Below are positions 45,697 to 54,551 of a stretch of 64,000 nucleotides of DNA, in pieces. The notes below the pieces were generated by a model. That model searched no databases. It worked only from the letters and a program-made list of their open reading frames with translations, and was not told where the DNA came from. Source of the DNA: Thermoplasmatales archaeon (GTDB taxonomy: Archaea > Thermoplasmatota > E2 > UBA202 > JdFR-43); contig JACIWA010000001.1 in the NCBI GenBank assembly GCA_014361195.1, positions 124,001 to 188,000 of the forward strand, in the 5' to 3' direction. Within the stretch, counting starts at the first letter, position 1. Each line of letters begins with the position of its first letter. Position numbers and translations under genes: made by a program.

Positions 45697-46461
45697 ATGA
45701 TTCATCTCTATTTAGTTGGTACCGCTGGCTCCGGCAAAAGCACTCTAGCAAATGCATTCAATGAGTGGTGCCACCGCCAGGGATATGATTCGATAGTGGT
45801 TAATCTTGATCCTGGGGTGATAAAAATTCCTTACTCTCCAGAGATTGATATAAGAGAATGGATTTCTCTGGAAGAGGTTATGAAAAAATATGACCTTGGA
45901 CCAAATGGAGCACAAATATTATGTGCGGATATGCTTGCTTTAAATGTTAAAGAAATTGAAGAAAGGCTTTCCGAATATAGAGCGGATTATGTAATTTTTG
46001 ATACTCCTGGCCAAATGGAACTTTTTGTTTTCAGAAGCTCTGGAAAAATAATTATTGATCAACTTGGAAAAGATAAATCAATGCTTGCTTTTTTAATAGA
46101 CCCAGCCCTTGCCACAACTCCCGCAAATCTAATATCCCAGCTGATGCTTTCCGCAGCAGCTCAATTTAGGCTCGGTCTTCCAACGGTAAATATTCTTACC
46201 AAAATAGATATTGTTGAAAAAGAAACACTAGAAATTATAGAGGAGTGGGGCAGAAATCCAGAAAGGCTTGAAAATGACCTAATGTTTTATTCTCCTTCAC
46301 TGCATACTCAGATGAGCGAGGGAATAATGAAGGTTATAAGAGATATGCAGGCACATACCACCCTTATACCAATTTCATCTGAAACATGGGAAGGAATGGA
46401 AGATCTATATGCGAGTATTCAGGACATTTTTTCTGGAGGAGAAGATCTTGAAAGGAAATAA
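45697..46461 (+). CDS. GPN-loop GTPase (Gpn1/XAB1-like)
   Basis: 254 residues. The P-loop is VGTAGSGKSTLAN (residues 7-19). The diagnostic Gly-Pro-Asn insert is in YDLGPNGAQ at about residue 70, and G3 is FDTPGQME. Eukaryotic GPN proteins help assemble RNA polymerase II. The archaeal role is not well known. It starts immediately after the purD stop and abuts the convergent coiled-coil gene with no spacer. Confidence 0.92.
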   Translation: MIHLYLVGTAGSGKSTLANAFNEWCHRQGYDSIVVNLDPGVIKIPYSPEIDIREWISLEEVMKKYDLGPNGAQILCADMLALNVKEIEERLSEYRADYVIFDTPGQMELFVFRSSGKIIIDQLGKDKSMLAFLIDPALATTPANLISQLMLSAAAQFRLGLPTVNILTKIDIVEKETLEIIEEWGRNPERLENDLMFYSPSLHTQMSEGIMKVIRDMQAHTTLIPISSETWEGMEDLYASIQDIFSGGEDLERK

Positions 46462-47298
46462 TTATTCTGGAAGCTTAAACTTGCTGAAAGCATTTGAAGC
46501 CATTTCTATGTAATTTTTGTTCTCTTCATACCATTCTTCCCATTTATCCAATTTTGAGCGAACCTTTTCATATTCATTGCTCAGCTCTTCATATTTCTTA
46601 TAAAGCTTTGCAAGTCTTTCCTGTTCTTTCTTATAAAGCATTTCAATTTCCCTGCTTTTTTCCTTATACTTTGTCAATTCTTTCAATGGCTCAAGCTCCT
46701 TTATTTTTTCCCTCAGCTCCTCCACTTCCTTTTTATATGGTACATAACTTCTTAGCTCCGCTATTTCTTTCTCCATTGAAGATTTTCTTTCCTTTTCAGC
46801 CATTAATTCCTTCTTCAATCTTTCAATTTCCCTGTTTTTTTCTTCAATTTCTTTCAAAGCTCTCTCAAGCCTATCTCTATCCTCCTTAAGCTCTTTCATT
46901 TCTTCTATTTTTTCCTCAAGCTCGGATATCTTTCTATCTCTTTCTTTTATCCCCCCTTCTTTTTCCATCATTCTTTCTTCAATAGAATTAATTTCGTCCT
47001 CTTGCCTTTTATATGCATCCCATAGCTTTTCAAGCCTCATCCTTTCTTTTTCCAGCTCATTTTTATATCTCTCCGCCTCCTGTAGGGCGGCGAGAGCTCT
47101 TTCTTCCGCATTTTCGACTTTCTTTTTCATTGAGGTAATGCTTTCTTTTACTCTGTTAAGTCTGTCGGAGGAAATTATTTTTTTAAGTTTTTCTAGCACT
47201 TCTCTTTCCTTATAGGGGCTCTTTAAAACCGCATCTATCTCTTCAACTATTTTATCAAAATCTTCCTTAAATTTATCAATTCTGTATATTTCTTCCAT
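46462..47298 (-). CDS. Long coiled-coil protein, unknown function
   Basis: 278 residues, almost wholly charged heptad-type helix from about residue 50 to 250, very rich in Glu, Lys and Arg. There is no signal peptide, membrane helix or catalytic motif. The ends are less charged (a short N-terminal helix and a C-terminal FSKFKLPE). It is divergent from rps3ae and converges on the GPN GTPase with no gap. A structural, tethering or chromosome-associated role is possible, but the sequence does not show which. Confidence 0.7.
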   Translation of the reverse strand: MEEIYRIDKFKEDFDKIVEEIDAVLKSPYKEREVLEKLKKIISSDRLNRVKESITSMKKKVENAEERALAALQEAERYKNELEKERMRLEKLWDAYKRQEDEINSIEERMMEKEGGIKERDRKISELEEKIEEMKELKEDRDRLERALKEIEEKNREIERLKKELMAEKERKSSMEKEIAELRSYVPYKKEVEELREKIKELEPLKELTKYKEKSREIEMLYKKEQERLAKLYKKYEELSNEYEKVRSKLDKWEEWYEENKNYIEMASNAFSKFKLPE

Positions 47299-47382
47299 TA
47301 ATAAGAATGAATTTTTGGCTATTTAACATTTTTGAATTGCCTAAAGACCAATTTATTTATATATCAATAGTATTACCGCTTA

Positions 47383-48045
47383 ATGGCAGAAAAAAAGAAA
47401 AAAGATAAGACATGGTATTGGCTAATTAGTCCGCAAATGTTTGGTAAAGCAAGGATTGTAGAAACACCTTCCGACAGCCCTGAAAATCTTTATGGAAGGA
47501 CTGTAGAAGTTTCTATGCAAGAGCTGACTGGAGATTTTTCGAGAGCTCATCTGAAGTTAATTTTTAAGGTAAAGGAAGTGAGTGGGCTTGAAGCATATAC
47601 TGACTTTATAGGCCATACAACGACTACAGATTATGTAAAAAGAATATCAAGGAGGCACAGAGCAAAAATAGATGGAGTTTTTGATGTTACAACAAAAGAT
47701 GGGAAGAGAATAAGAGTAAAGCCTTCTGCATATGCCCTAAAAAGACTTCAGACTTCGCAGAAAAGTGCTATAAGAAAGATAATGAAAGAAATTATTGAAA
47801 CAATGGCAAAGACAAATACTTTCGATGATTTCATAAAATTGATGCTTGAGGGAGAAATGTCAAAGCAGATATATAAATTATCAAAGATAATATATCCAAT
47901 CAAAAGAGTTGAGATCCATAAATCTGAACTGCTTGAAGGAATAGAAGTTGAGGCAAAGGGAGAGGAAGAAGAAACGGAGGAAAAAAAGGAAGAAGAATTA
48001 GAGAAGACAGAAGTAGAAAAAGAAGAAGAGGCTGAAGCGAGTTAA
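47383..48045 (+). CDS. rps3ae: Small ribosomal subunit protein eS1 (S3Ae)
   Basis: 220 residues. The WYWLISPQMFG start, the TDYVKRISRRHRAKIDGV core and the IYPIKRVEIHKSELL end are diagnostic of S3Ae. The last 30 residues are an acidic Glu/Lys tail. A TTTATTTATATATC box lies about 26 nt before the ATG, so the transcript is leaderless. Confidence 0.96.
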   Translation: MAEKKKKDKTWYWLISPQMFGKARIVETPSDSPENLYGRTVEVSMQELTGDFSRAHLKLIFKVKEVSGLEAYTDFIGHTTTTDYVKRISRRHRAKIDGVFDVTTKDGKRIRVKPSAYALKRLQTSQKSAIRKIMKEIIETMAKTNTFDDFIKLMLEGEMSKQIYKLSKIIYPIKRVEIHKSELLEGIEVEAKGEEEETEEKKEEELEKTEVEKEEEAEAS

Positions 48046-48059
48046 CTCAAATTATTGGC

Positions 48060-48965
48060 TCAAATTAATTCCATTATTTCTTCCTTTAATTTATCTATAC
48101 CCTCACCACTTTTGCAAGAAATTTTAATATAATCTGTTTTCCCACCGCTCAAATCAACTTTATTTTCAACAACTATAATGCGCACATTGAACATATTTTT
48201 TATTTCTTCAAGAAGATTAATTTGATTCTCAAGAGGATAGCCACAATGCAGTGAGGCATCTAAAACAAAAATCACCGCTTTCGGCAAATATTTAAGTGCA
48301 ACTATTGCCTGCTTCTCTATTTCATTTCTCTTTTCAATGGGGCGATCGAGCAGGCCTGGGGCTTCAACTATCTGAATTTTCCTATCTTCATAACCATTGC
48401 TAATATATAAATGACCAACAATTAGCCCTTTTGTTGTAAAGGGGTAAGGAGCGATTTCCGGCTTTGCGGTGGAAAGAAGAGATAAAATTGAGGATTTTCC
48501 AACATTTGGATAGCCCGCTATTACTATGGTTGGTGTATCTGTGGAGATTGATGGTATCTTAGAAATTTTTACTCTCGCATTCTCAAGAAATTTCAAATTC
48601 TCATCAATTTGATCTAGCAAAGAGGAAATTCTTCCATATAAACTGATAACAATTTTTCTTGCATCCTCTCCTTTCTTTATTTTCTTTATTGCATCCTTTG
48701 ATATAATCAATATTTTCTTTCTCGTCCACTCAACAGATGAAAGAGATTTTTTCAATTTATCTATTCCTATAACTAAATCCAGTAATTCATAATAAAAAGG
48801 ATGCAAATTATCAAAACTTGGAAAATCTCTTACATATCTTTTAAGATTATCATTTAAAATTTCCCTCAATTCTTCAATTTTCTCTAACCCTTTTTTCTTT
48901 TTTGCTTTTCTAAAAGCCTTCTCAATGAGCTGTTTCGCATTTAATATCTTTCCTATTTTCCACAC
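48060..48965 (-). CDS. nog1: NOG1-type GTPase (ribosome biogenesis)
   Basis: 301 residues, the short archaeal form. The N-terminal about 150 residues are helical, and the GTPase domain follows: G1 GYPNVGKSS, Thr in PFTTKGLIVGH, G4 ENKVDL, and SCKSGEGID as G5. G3 reads EAPGLLDRP instead of the usual DTPG, an Asp-to-Glu change. It likely acts in large-subunit maturation. It converges with rps3ae with a 14-bp gap. Confidence 0.92.
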   Translation of the reverse strand: MWKIGKILNAKQLIEKAFRKAKKKKGLEKIEELREILNDNLKRYVRDFPSFDNLHPFYYELLDLVIGIDKLKKSLSSVEWTRKKILIISKDAIKKIKKGEDARKIVISLYGRISSLLDQIDENLKFLENARVKISKIPSISTDTPTIVIAGYPNVGKSSILSLLSTAKPEIAPYPFTTKGLIVGHLYISNGYEDRKIQIVEAPGLLDRPIEKRNEIEKQAIVALKYLPKAVIFVLDASLHCGYPLENQINLLEEIKNMFNVRIIVVENKVDLSGGKTDYIKISCKSGEGIDKLKEEIMELI

Positions 48966-49032
48966 ACGATATATAGCAGAAGAAATATAAAAGATGTTGC
49001 AAAGTAAAATATTTATGGGAAAATATTATCTT

Positions 49033-50190
49033 ATGGAAAAGTTTGCGGTAATTGCTTTACTTGTGTTGCTTGCTCCGGTGGCTTGCGGGAATGTTTTTTA
49101 TGTTGGCGAGGGGTGGGATTATAAAAAAATTCAGCCCGCTATAGATGATGCAAATTTTTATGACACGATCATAGTTTATCCTGGATTTTACACTGAAAAT
49201 ATCACAATAAACAAATCAATTTATTTAGAGGGAAGGGATGCGATCATAAGTGGTGGAATCAAAATATTTGCAAATGATATAAACTTATCTGGATTTTTGA
49301 TAAATGGCTCCTATTTTGCCATAGAAATAAAAGGTAATAGAAATGTGATAAAGAATTGCAGCATAATATTTTCAAATTCTTATGGAATAAAAATAGAAGG
49401 GAAAAATAACATGATTGAAGGAAATAAAATTTTTAAAAACAATTTTGGGATATATCTGTATTTTTTCTCTGAAAACAATACAATAAGGAATAATGAAATA
49501 TACAGAAATAATTGCGGGATTTATGTCTGGAAGGGAATCGGGAATGCTTTTATTGGAAATATAATAAGGAATAATTTAGAAGGTATAAAAATTGAAGGAG
49601 GGGAAAACAACTTTTTGAATAAGAACAATATTTCTGAAAATAGCAAGGGAATTTATCTATGCTGTAATGCAAAAGATAATTTAATTTTTGAAAATAATTT
49701 TATTGGAAATTTAATGCATGTTTATTGCTATGCGGATAAAAATATATGGAATTTGAGCAACGGAAATTATTGGGATAATTTAAGTGGTGATATATTTTTT
49801 ATAGATGAAAAAAATATTGATTATTCTCCCTCTAAATCTCCTTATGATATTGAAAACCTTTCCTCTAAAATTTATATTTTTTATCCAGAAGAAAATGCGA
49901 GTGTTAGTGGAAAAATAGTTATTCAAGGAATGGTTGAAAAAGAAGGAAAAGTAAGGATAAGAATTGATGATGGACCATGGGAAAATGCAACTGGAACTTT
50001 TCTATGGTATTATGAGCTAGACACAAAAAATTTGAGAGATGGAAAACATGAAATATATGTTGAATTTGAAGGAAATGTAATGGCTAGAACAGTATATTTT
50101 AAAAATAAAAAATCAATTCCATCTTTTGATGTTGCTTTACTCATTTTAGTTTTTTTGTTTATTTTAAAAAATAGAAAAAAATATCTATAA
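49033..50190 (+). CDS. NosD-like beta-helix surface protein with PSF-type C-terminal tail
   Basis: About 385 residues from the ATG at 49033 (a TATA-like TATTTATGG is about 24 nt upstream; the ATG at 48994 would precede it). Signal peptide MEKFAVIALLVLLAPVACG, then a parallel beta-helix of short Asn/Gly/Ile repeats to about residue 265, an Ig-like Big_9-type module (about 270-345), and a C-terminus SIPSFDVALLILVFLF with basic residues. The tail resembles the PGFEL tails of two other proteins here but has Ser for Gly. N-x-S/T sites are frequent. Probably cell-surface bound; the ligand is unknown. Confidence 0.82.
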   Translation: MEKFAVIALLVLLAPVACGNVFYVGEGWDYKKIQPAIDDANFYDTIIVYPGFYTENITINKSIYLEGRDAIISGGIKIFANDINLSGFLINGSYFAIEIKGNRNVIKNCSIIFSNSYGIKIEGKNNMIEGNKIFKNNFGIYLYFFSENNTIRNNEIYRNNCGIYVWKGIGNAFIGNIIRNNLEGIKIEGGENNFLNKNNISENSKGIYLCCNAKDNLIFENNFIGNLMHVYCYADKNIWNLSNGNYWDNLSGDIFFIDEKNIDYSPSKSPYDIENLSSKIYIFYPEENASVSGKIVIQGMVEKEGKVRIRIDDGPWENATGTFLWYYELDTKNLRDGKHEIYVEFEGNVMARTVYFKNKKSIPSFDVALLILVFLFILKNRKKYL

Positions 50191-50206
50191 AAATCTCATT
50201 AAACCC

Positions 50207-50446
50207 ATGGAAGGATTTATAATTTCAGATAAAATAAGGAAGACAATTTTTCTTGAAATTGCTTCTGGAGAAAAATCAATAACAAGGATAGCAAAAAAGA
50301 ATAGAATAATTGAAAATATAGCAAAAAATGCTTTAAATGAGTTGATTGAGAAAGGGATTGTTGAAGAAAAAAATGGAGAATATACTTTAACTGATGAAGG
50401 AATTAAATTATATGGAAAGCTTAAGGGAAAAAATTTAGTAGAATGA
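50207..50446 (+). CDS. Small winged-helix protein (separate HTH half of RibK)
   Basis: 79 residues. Helix-turn-helix followed by a wing (ALNELIEKGIVEEKNGEYTLTDEGIKL) is clear. In many archaea such a winged helix is fused in front of the CTP-dependent riboflavin kinase to make a regulator-enzyme (RibR type). Here it is a separate ORF whose stop overlaps the kinase start by ATGA. It may therefore regulate, or work with, the kinase in trans. Confidence 0.75.
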   Translation: MEGFIISDKIRKTIFLEIASGEKSITRIAKKNRIIENIAKNALNELIEKGIVEEKNGEYTLTDEGIKLYGKLKGKNLVE

Positions 50447-51132
50447 AGGGAATTGTTTGCAGTGGAAAGGGAGAAGGGAAGAAATACATTTCAATTCCTG
50501 AATACAAAAAGCAAATAGAGGAAAAATTCAATTTTTCTCCATATGAAGGAACCCTAAATTTAGAAGTAAGCAAAGAATTATTTAATGACCTGAAAATTAT
50601 TGAAGGAATAAAAATTCATGGCTTTAGGAAAGGAAAAAAATCTTTTGGCGGGGTAAAATGCTTTCCCATTAAAATCGCCCGCATGGAATGCGCCATGCTG
50701 ATGCCGGAAAGAAGCAAGCATAGGAATGTTGTAGAGGTAGTGTGCAATGAAAGGCTTAGAAATGGATTAAAAGATGGGGATGAAATATTTTTTTATTTCG
50801 AGCCTTTTTTGAAGAAAGGCATGGATGCAATTTTTTTTGCTCTTCCAAATGAAGGTAAGGAAGAAGGAAAAGTTACCATATATTATGATTCACCTTTTGA
50901 AGAGGGAAGGAGGGATTTATGCTATGAAAAAAATTTTCCCGATACATATTTGAAAAGGTTTATAGCAAGAGATACTGCATCTATAATATTTGAAGGAGAT
51001 GGAAAAGAAGAGCATTCCAAGCTATTTGAATGGATCAGAAGGAAAAATTATTCAATTATCTCTCCCTTAAGAAAAATAAAATATAGCCAACTTAATGAAT
51101 GGCAAATTGAAGTAAAGATAAAGAAGGAATGA
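50443..51132 (+). CDS. ribK: CTP-dependent riboflavin kinase with an extra C-terminal domain
   Basis: 229 residues. Residues 1-123 are the DUF120 kinase: GIVCSGKGEGKKYISIPEY, the SPYEGTLNLEV motif, and KIARMECAMLMPERSKH. It phosphorylates riboflavin with CTP to FMN. Stand-alone kinases are about 130 residues long. Residues about 125-229 (from AIFFALPNEGKEEG to the end) form an extra domain that I do not recognise, with a mixed alpha/beta pattern and an RRDLCYEKNFPDTYL segment. It overlaps the winged-helix ORF by 4 nt. Confidence 0.82.
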   Translation: MKGIVCSGKGEGKKYISIPEYKKQIEEKFNFSPYEGTLNLEVSKELFNDLKIIEGIKIHGFRKGKKSFGGVKCFPIKIARMECAMLMPERSKHRNVVEVVCNERLRNGLKDGDEIFFYFEPFLKKGMDAIFFALPNEGKEEGKVTIYYDSPFEEGRRDLCYEKNFPDTYLKRFIARDTASIIFEGDGKEEHSKLFEWIRRKNYSIISPLRKIKYSQLNEWQIEVKIKKE

Positions 51133-51199
51133 TTGAGGGCAAAATTAATTTTTCATTCCCCTACCAAAACATATTTTTAAATCCTCAATATACACATTC

Positions 51200-53305
51200 A
51201 TGGAAAGAATATTCATAGGAGTTGCATGGCCTTATGCAAATGGCTCCCTGCATCTAGGAACACTTGCGGGATGCTTGCTTCCAGGAGATATTTTTGCTCG
51301 CCATCATAGAATGAAAGGGAATGAAGTGCTTATGGTTTCTGGAAGTGATGAGCATGGCACACCAATAACAATAACCGCTGAAAAAGAAGGAAAGCATCCG
51401 AAAGAGATTGTTGATAAATATCATGAAGAGCATTTGAAGAATATAGAGGATTTTGGAATATTTTTTGAGAATTTTTCAAGAACAAGCAATGGATTTCATA
51501 AAGAAGTTGTTAAAAAATTTTTCCTGAATTTATATGAAAAAAATTATATCTACAAGAAAAAAATTCTTGCTTTATATTGTGAGAATTGCAATAGATTTTT
51601 ACCAGATAGATATGTTGAAGGAGTATGTCCATATTGTAATGGGAGGGCAAGAGGAGATCAATGCATTGATTGCGGAAAAACACTCGATGCAATTGAAATA
51701 ATTCAGCCTGTTTGCAAAATTTGTGGCAAAGCACCTGTTAAAAAGGAGACTGAGCATTTCTTTTTTAAAATATCAGAATTTGAGAAAAAATTGCTCGAAT
51801 GGCTTGAGGAAAAAAATTGGTGGCGCAGCAACGTTATAAACTTTACAATGAATTTCATAAGATCAGGTCTTAAGGATAGAGCAATAACTCGAGATTTAAC
51901 CTGGGGAGTAGAGGTGCCGATAGAAGGATATGAAAACAAAAGAATATATGTATGGTTTGAAGCGGTAATTGGCTATCTCTCCGCATCAATGGAGTGGGCA
52001 GAAAAAATAGGAAAAAAAGAAGAATGGAAAAAGTGGTGGGAGGGAGATGCAAAGCATTATTATTTTCTTGCAAAGGATAACATACCCTTCCATACAATCA
52101 TATGGCCCGCGATGCTGATGGCGCATGGCGGACTTAATTTGCCATATGATGTGCCCGCAAATGAATATTTAACCTTATCTGGAGAGCATTTTTCTAAATC
52201 AAGAGGGATAGGTATATGGCTTCCTGATATAGTTAGCAGATTTAATGTTGATTCTGTTCGCTACTATCTTTCTGTGAATATGCCAGAGAAACATGATACA
52301 AACTGGCAGTGGGAGGATTTTGTTGCAAAGAATAACAATGAGCTGGTTGGAATTTATGGAAACTTCATCCATCGGGTTGTTTCATTTGCCTATAAAAATT
52401 TTGGAAAAGTTACTAAATATAAGAAAGAGGGTAAAATCGATGAAATAGCTCTTGAAGAAGTTAGAAAAAATTTTATTGAAATGGGAGAGATGATTGAAAA
52501 ATGCAATTTCAAGGAAGGAATAAAAAAACTGATGAGAATTGCTCAGATAGGAAATCAATATATAAATTCTTCAGAGCCATGGAGATATCTTAAAGAGGAT
52601 AAAGAGAGGTGTGAGAGCATTATACATGTTTGCTTAAGAATTGTAAAAACTATTGCAATTGCATCCGCTCCATATATGCCAAAAACTGCAGAGAAAATAT
52701 GGAAAATGCTTGGATATAAGGATAGTGTTCATGACCATAAATGGGAAGAAGCTTTAGATGAAATAGATGAAAATGAATTGCCTTCGCCATACCCTCTTTT
52801 CAGCAAAATAGAATTAAGCGATATAATTGAGGAACCATTTTCAAAATTTGATTTGAGGGTTGCAAAAATAATTAGCGTTGAAGAACATCCAAATGCAGAT
52901 AAGCTTTATATAATTGAGCTTGATGTCGGAGAAATCGGGAAAAGGAAGATTGTTGCGGGAATAAAGCCATGGTATAAAAAAGAGAGGATATTGAATAAAA
53001 AAATAGTATATCTTGCAAACTTGAAGGAGGCAAAGATAAGAGGAATAACATCCAGAGGCATGCTCCTTGCCGCAGATGAAGGAGGCAGGCCATTTATCTT
53101 GCTTGCAAAAGCAAAAGAGGGAAGCGATGTTTTCATTGATGGAATAAAAAAAGAGGCTAAAGAAGAGATAGATTATGAAGAATTTTCAAAGGTTAGAATG
53201 CTTTCAAAAAATGGAAAGGTTGAATACAATGGAAAAACACTTAAAGATAAGGAAGGGGAAATAGAAATTGATGGGAATGTTAAAGATGGTTGTGTAATAA
53301 GATGA
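51200..53305 (+). CDS. metG: Methionyl-tRNA synthetase
   Basis: 701 residues. The class I 'HIGH' motif is HLGT (residues about 17-20). The zinc region has four Cys pairs (CENC, CPYC, CIDC, CKIC) and the 'KMSKS' motif is FSKSR, about residue 330. The C-terminal about 110 residues are a tRNA-binding EMAPII-like OB domain (FDLRVAKIISVEEHPNADKLYI). A TATA-like CATATTTTTAAAT is about 25 nt before the ATG. It overlaps the following PHP gene by 4 nt. Confidence 0.96.
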   Translation: MERIFIGVAWPYANGSLHLGTLAGCLLPGDIFARHHRMKGNEVLMVSGSDEHGTPITITAEKEGKHPKEIVDKYHEEHLKNIEDFGIFFENFSRTSNGFHKEVVKKFFLNLYEKNYIYKKKILALYCENCNRFLPDRYVEGVCPYCNGRARGDQCIDCGKTLDAIEIIQPVCKICGKAPVKKETEHFFFKISEFEKKLLEWLEEKNWWRSNVINFTMNFIRSGLKDRAITRDLTWGVEVPIEGYENKRIYVWFEAVIGYLSASMEWAEKIGKKEEWKKWWEGDAKHYYFLAKDNIPFHTIIWPAMLMAHGGLNLPYDVPANEYLTLSGEHFSKSRGIGIWLPDIVSRFNVDSVRYYLSVNMPEKHDTNWQWEDFVAKNNNELVGIYGNFIHRVVSFAYKNFGKVTKYKKEGKIDEIALEEVRKNFIEMGEMIEKCNFKEGIKKLMRIAQIGNQYINSSEPWRYLKEDKERCESIIHVCLRIVKTIAIASAPYMPKTAEKIWKMLGYKDSVHDHKWEEALDEIDENELPSPYPLFSKIELSDIIEEPFSKFDLRVAKIISVEEHPNADKLYIIELDVGEIGKRKIVAGIKPWYKKERILNKKIVYLANLKEAKIRGITSRGMLLAADEGGRPFILLAKAKEGSDVFIDGIKKEAKEEIDYEEFSKVRMLSKNGKVEYNGKTLKDKEGEIEIDGNVKDGCVIR

Positions 53306-53925
53306 AATTCGATATGCATATTCATACAATTTATTCTCCTGATGGAAATGAAAATCCAAAAGATATTATTAAATATTTAAAGAAGAAAGGACTGGATGGA
53401 ATGGCAATCGTGGATCATAACACTCTTCAGGGAGCAAAAAATGCAATTAAAATTTCTGAGAATTTTCTTGTTATTCCTGGGATGGAAATAAAAACAAGAA
53501 AGGGCCATATACTTGCGATTGGAATAGAAGAAGAAATAAATGGAAAAGAAGATATTATAGAAGAAGTAAATGAAAAAGGAGGGATAGCAATTATTGCCCA
53601 CCCTTTTAGATTTTCAAGAATAAGGATTAATGCGAATGGAATAGAAGTAATGAATGGAAGAAATTTTCCTCACCAAAATAAAAAAGCAATTGAATATGCA
53701 AATAAAAAGAATATTCCTTTTACCGCTGGGAGTGATGGCCACTATTTATGGGAAATGGGCAAAATATATATTGAAATGGATGCGGAAAAAGTTGATGATG
53801 CAATTGAGGAAATAATGAAAAGAAGGGTTAAAGTAGTAGGAGAAAATAATTTTTTTAATCCATTTAAATGCAAAATTTATTCTTTTTCATCGTTTGTAAA
53901 GAGGGGGTTTAAGAGAGTGAGTTAG
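53302..53925 (+). CDS. PHP-domain phosphoesterase
   Basis: About 207 residues from the ATG at 53302 (ATGA overlap with the metG stop). The four PHP metal motifs are present: MHIHTIYSPDG, VDHNTLQG, IIAHPFRFS and AGSDGHYLWEMG. It is shorter than TrpH-type nucleotide phosphoesterases but of the same class. The substrate cannot be read; phosphoesters of nucleotides or sugars are typical. Confidence 0.85.
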   Translation: MKFDMHIHTIYSPDGNENPKDIIKYLKKKGLDGMAIVDHNTLQGAKNAIKISENFLVIPGMEIKTRKGHILAIGIEEEINGKEDIIEEVNEKGGIAIIAHPFRFSRIRINANGIEVMNGRNFPHQNKKAIEYANKKNIPFTAGSDGHYLWEMGKIYIEMDAEKVDDAIEEIMKRRVKVVGENNFFNPFKCKIYSFSSFVKRGFKRVS

Positions 53926-53927
53926 CC

Positions 53928-54551
53928 TTACTTAAAAACTTCTCCCGTTTCTTTGCACCATAAAAGCAAATCAAGATGGGCAACAGGAATTGAAACTTTT
54001 TTTGAAAATTCTATCATTTTCTCCTCTATTTCAATATACTTTTTTGGAGACAAAGATTTAGGAATTTCATCTATAACTCCAAGATTTTTCAAATTTTTTA
54101 ATATATGCCTGTCAAGAATTGCAAGATCAAGAGCCAATCCTATATTCCTCAAAAAATGGCTTGCTTCCTTATAACCAATTCCTTTTATATTTTTAACAAT
54201 ATATTCTCTTGCCTCCATTGATGGCATATTTCTTATTTTTTCAATTATTCTGTCAAAATTTTCCATCGCATTGATAATATATTTTGCTTTTTTATTTTTA
54301 AATCTTATTTTCTTTAGCTCCTCCCTTATTTCCTCTTCCTTCATCAATTTTTTTCCTAAAATATTTTCAACCGCACACCAGCAAAACCTTGCTTTTGATT
54401 GAGGTGTAAGGATGCAAAATAGGAGCTCCGCAAGCATCTCTTCTTTGCTCTTCTCTTTTTTAAAATCATCTATCCTTCTCTCTATCTCTTCTTTTCTTTC
54501 CTCATATAAAATCCTTATTTCACTGAGTAAATTTTCTTGTAATACTCCCAT
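53928..54551 (-). CDS. ogg: 8-oxoguanine DNA glycosylase/AP lyase (Ogg2-type)
   Basis: 207 residues. It removes oxidised guanine from DNA and nicks the abasic site. The helix-hairpin-helix KNIKGIGYKEASHFLRNIG carries the catalytic Lys, and ILDRHILKNL the catalytic Asp, as in the archaeal Ogg2 family. The start at 54551 lies 37 nt inside the end of porB, a deep overlap for this window. No better in-frame start lies after the porB stop. Confidence 0.9.
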   Translation of the reverse strand: MGVLQENLLSEIRILYEERKEEIERRIDDFKKEKSKEEMLAELLFCILTPQSKARFCWCAVENILGKKLMKEEEIREELKKIRFKNKKAKYIINAMENFDRIIEKIRNMPSMEAREYIVKNIKGIGYKEASHFLRNIGLALDLAILDRHILKNLKNLGVIDEIPKSLSPKKYIEIEEKMIEFSKKVSIPVAHLDLLLWCKETGEVFK

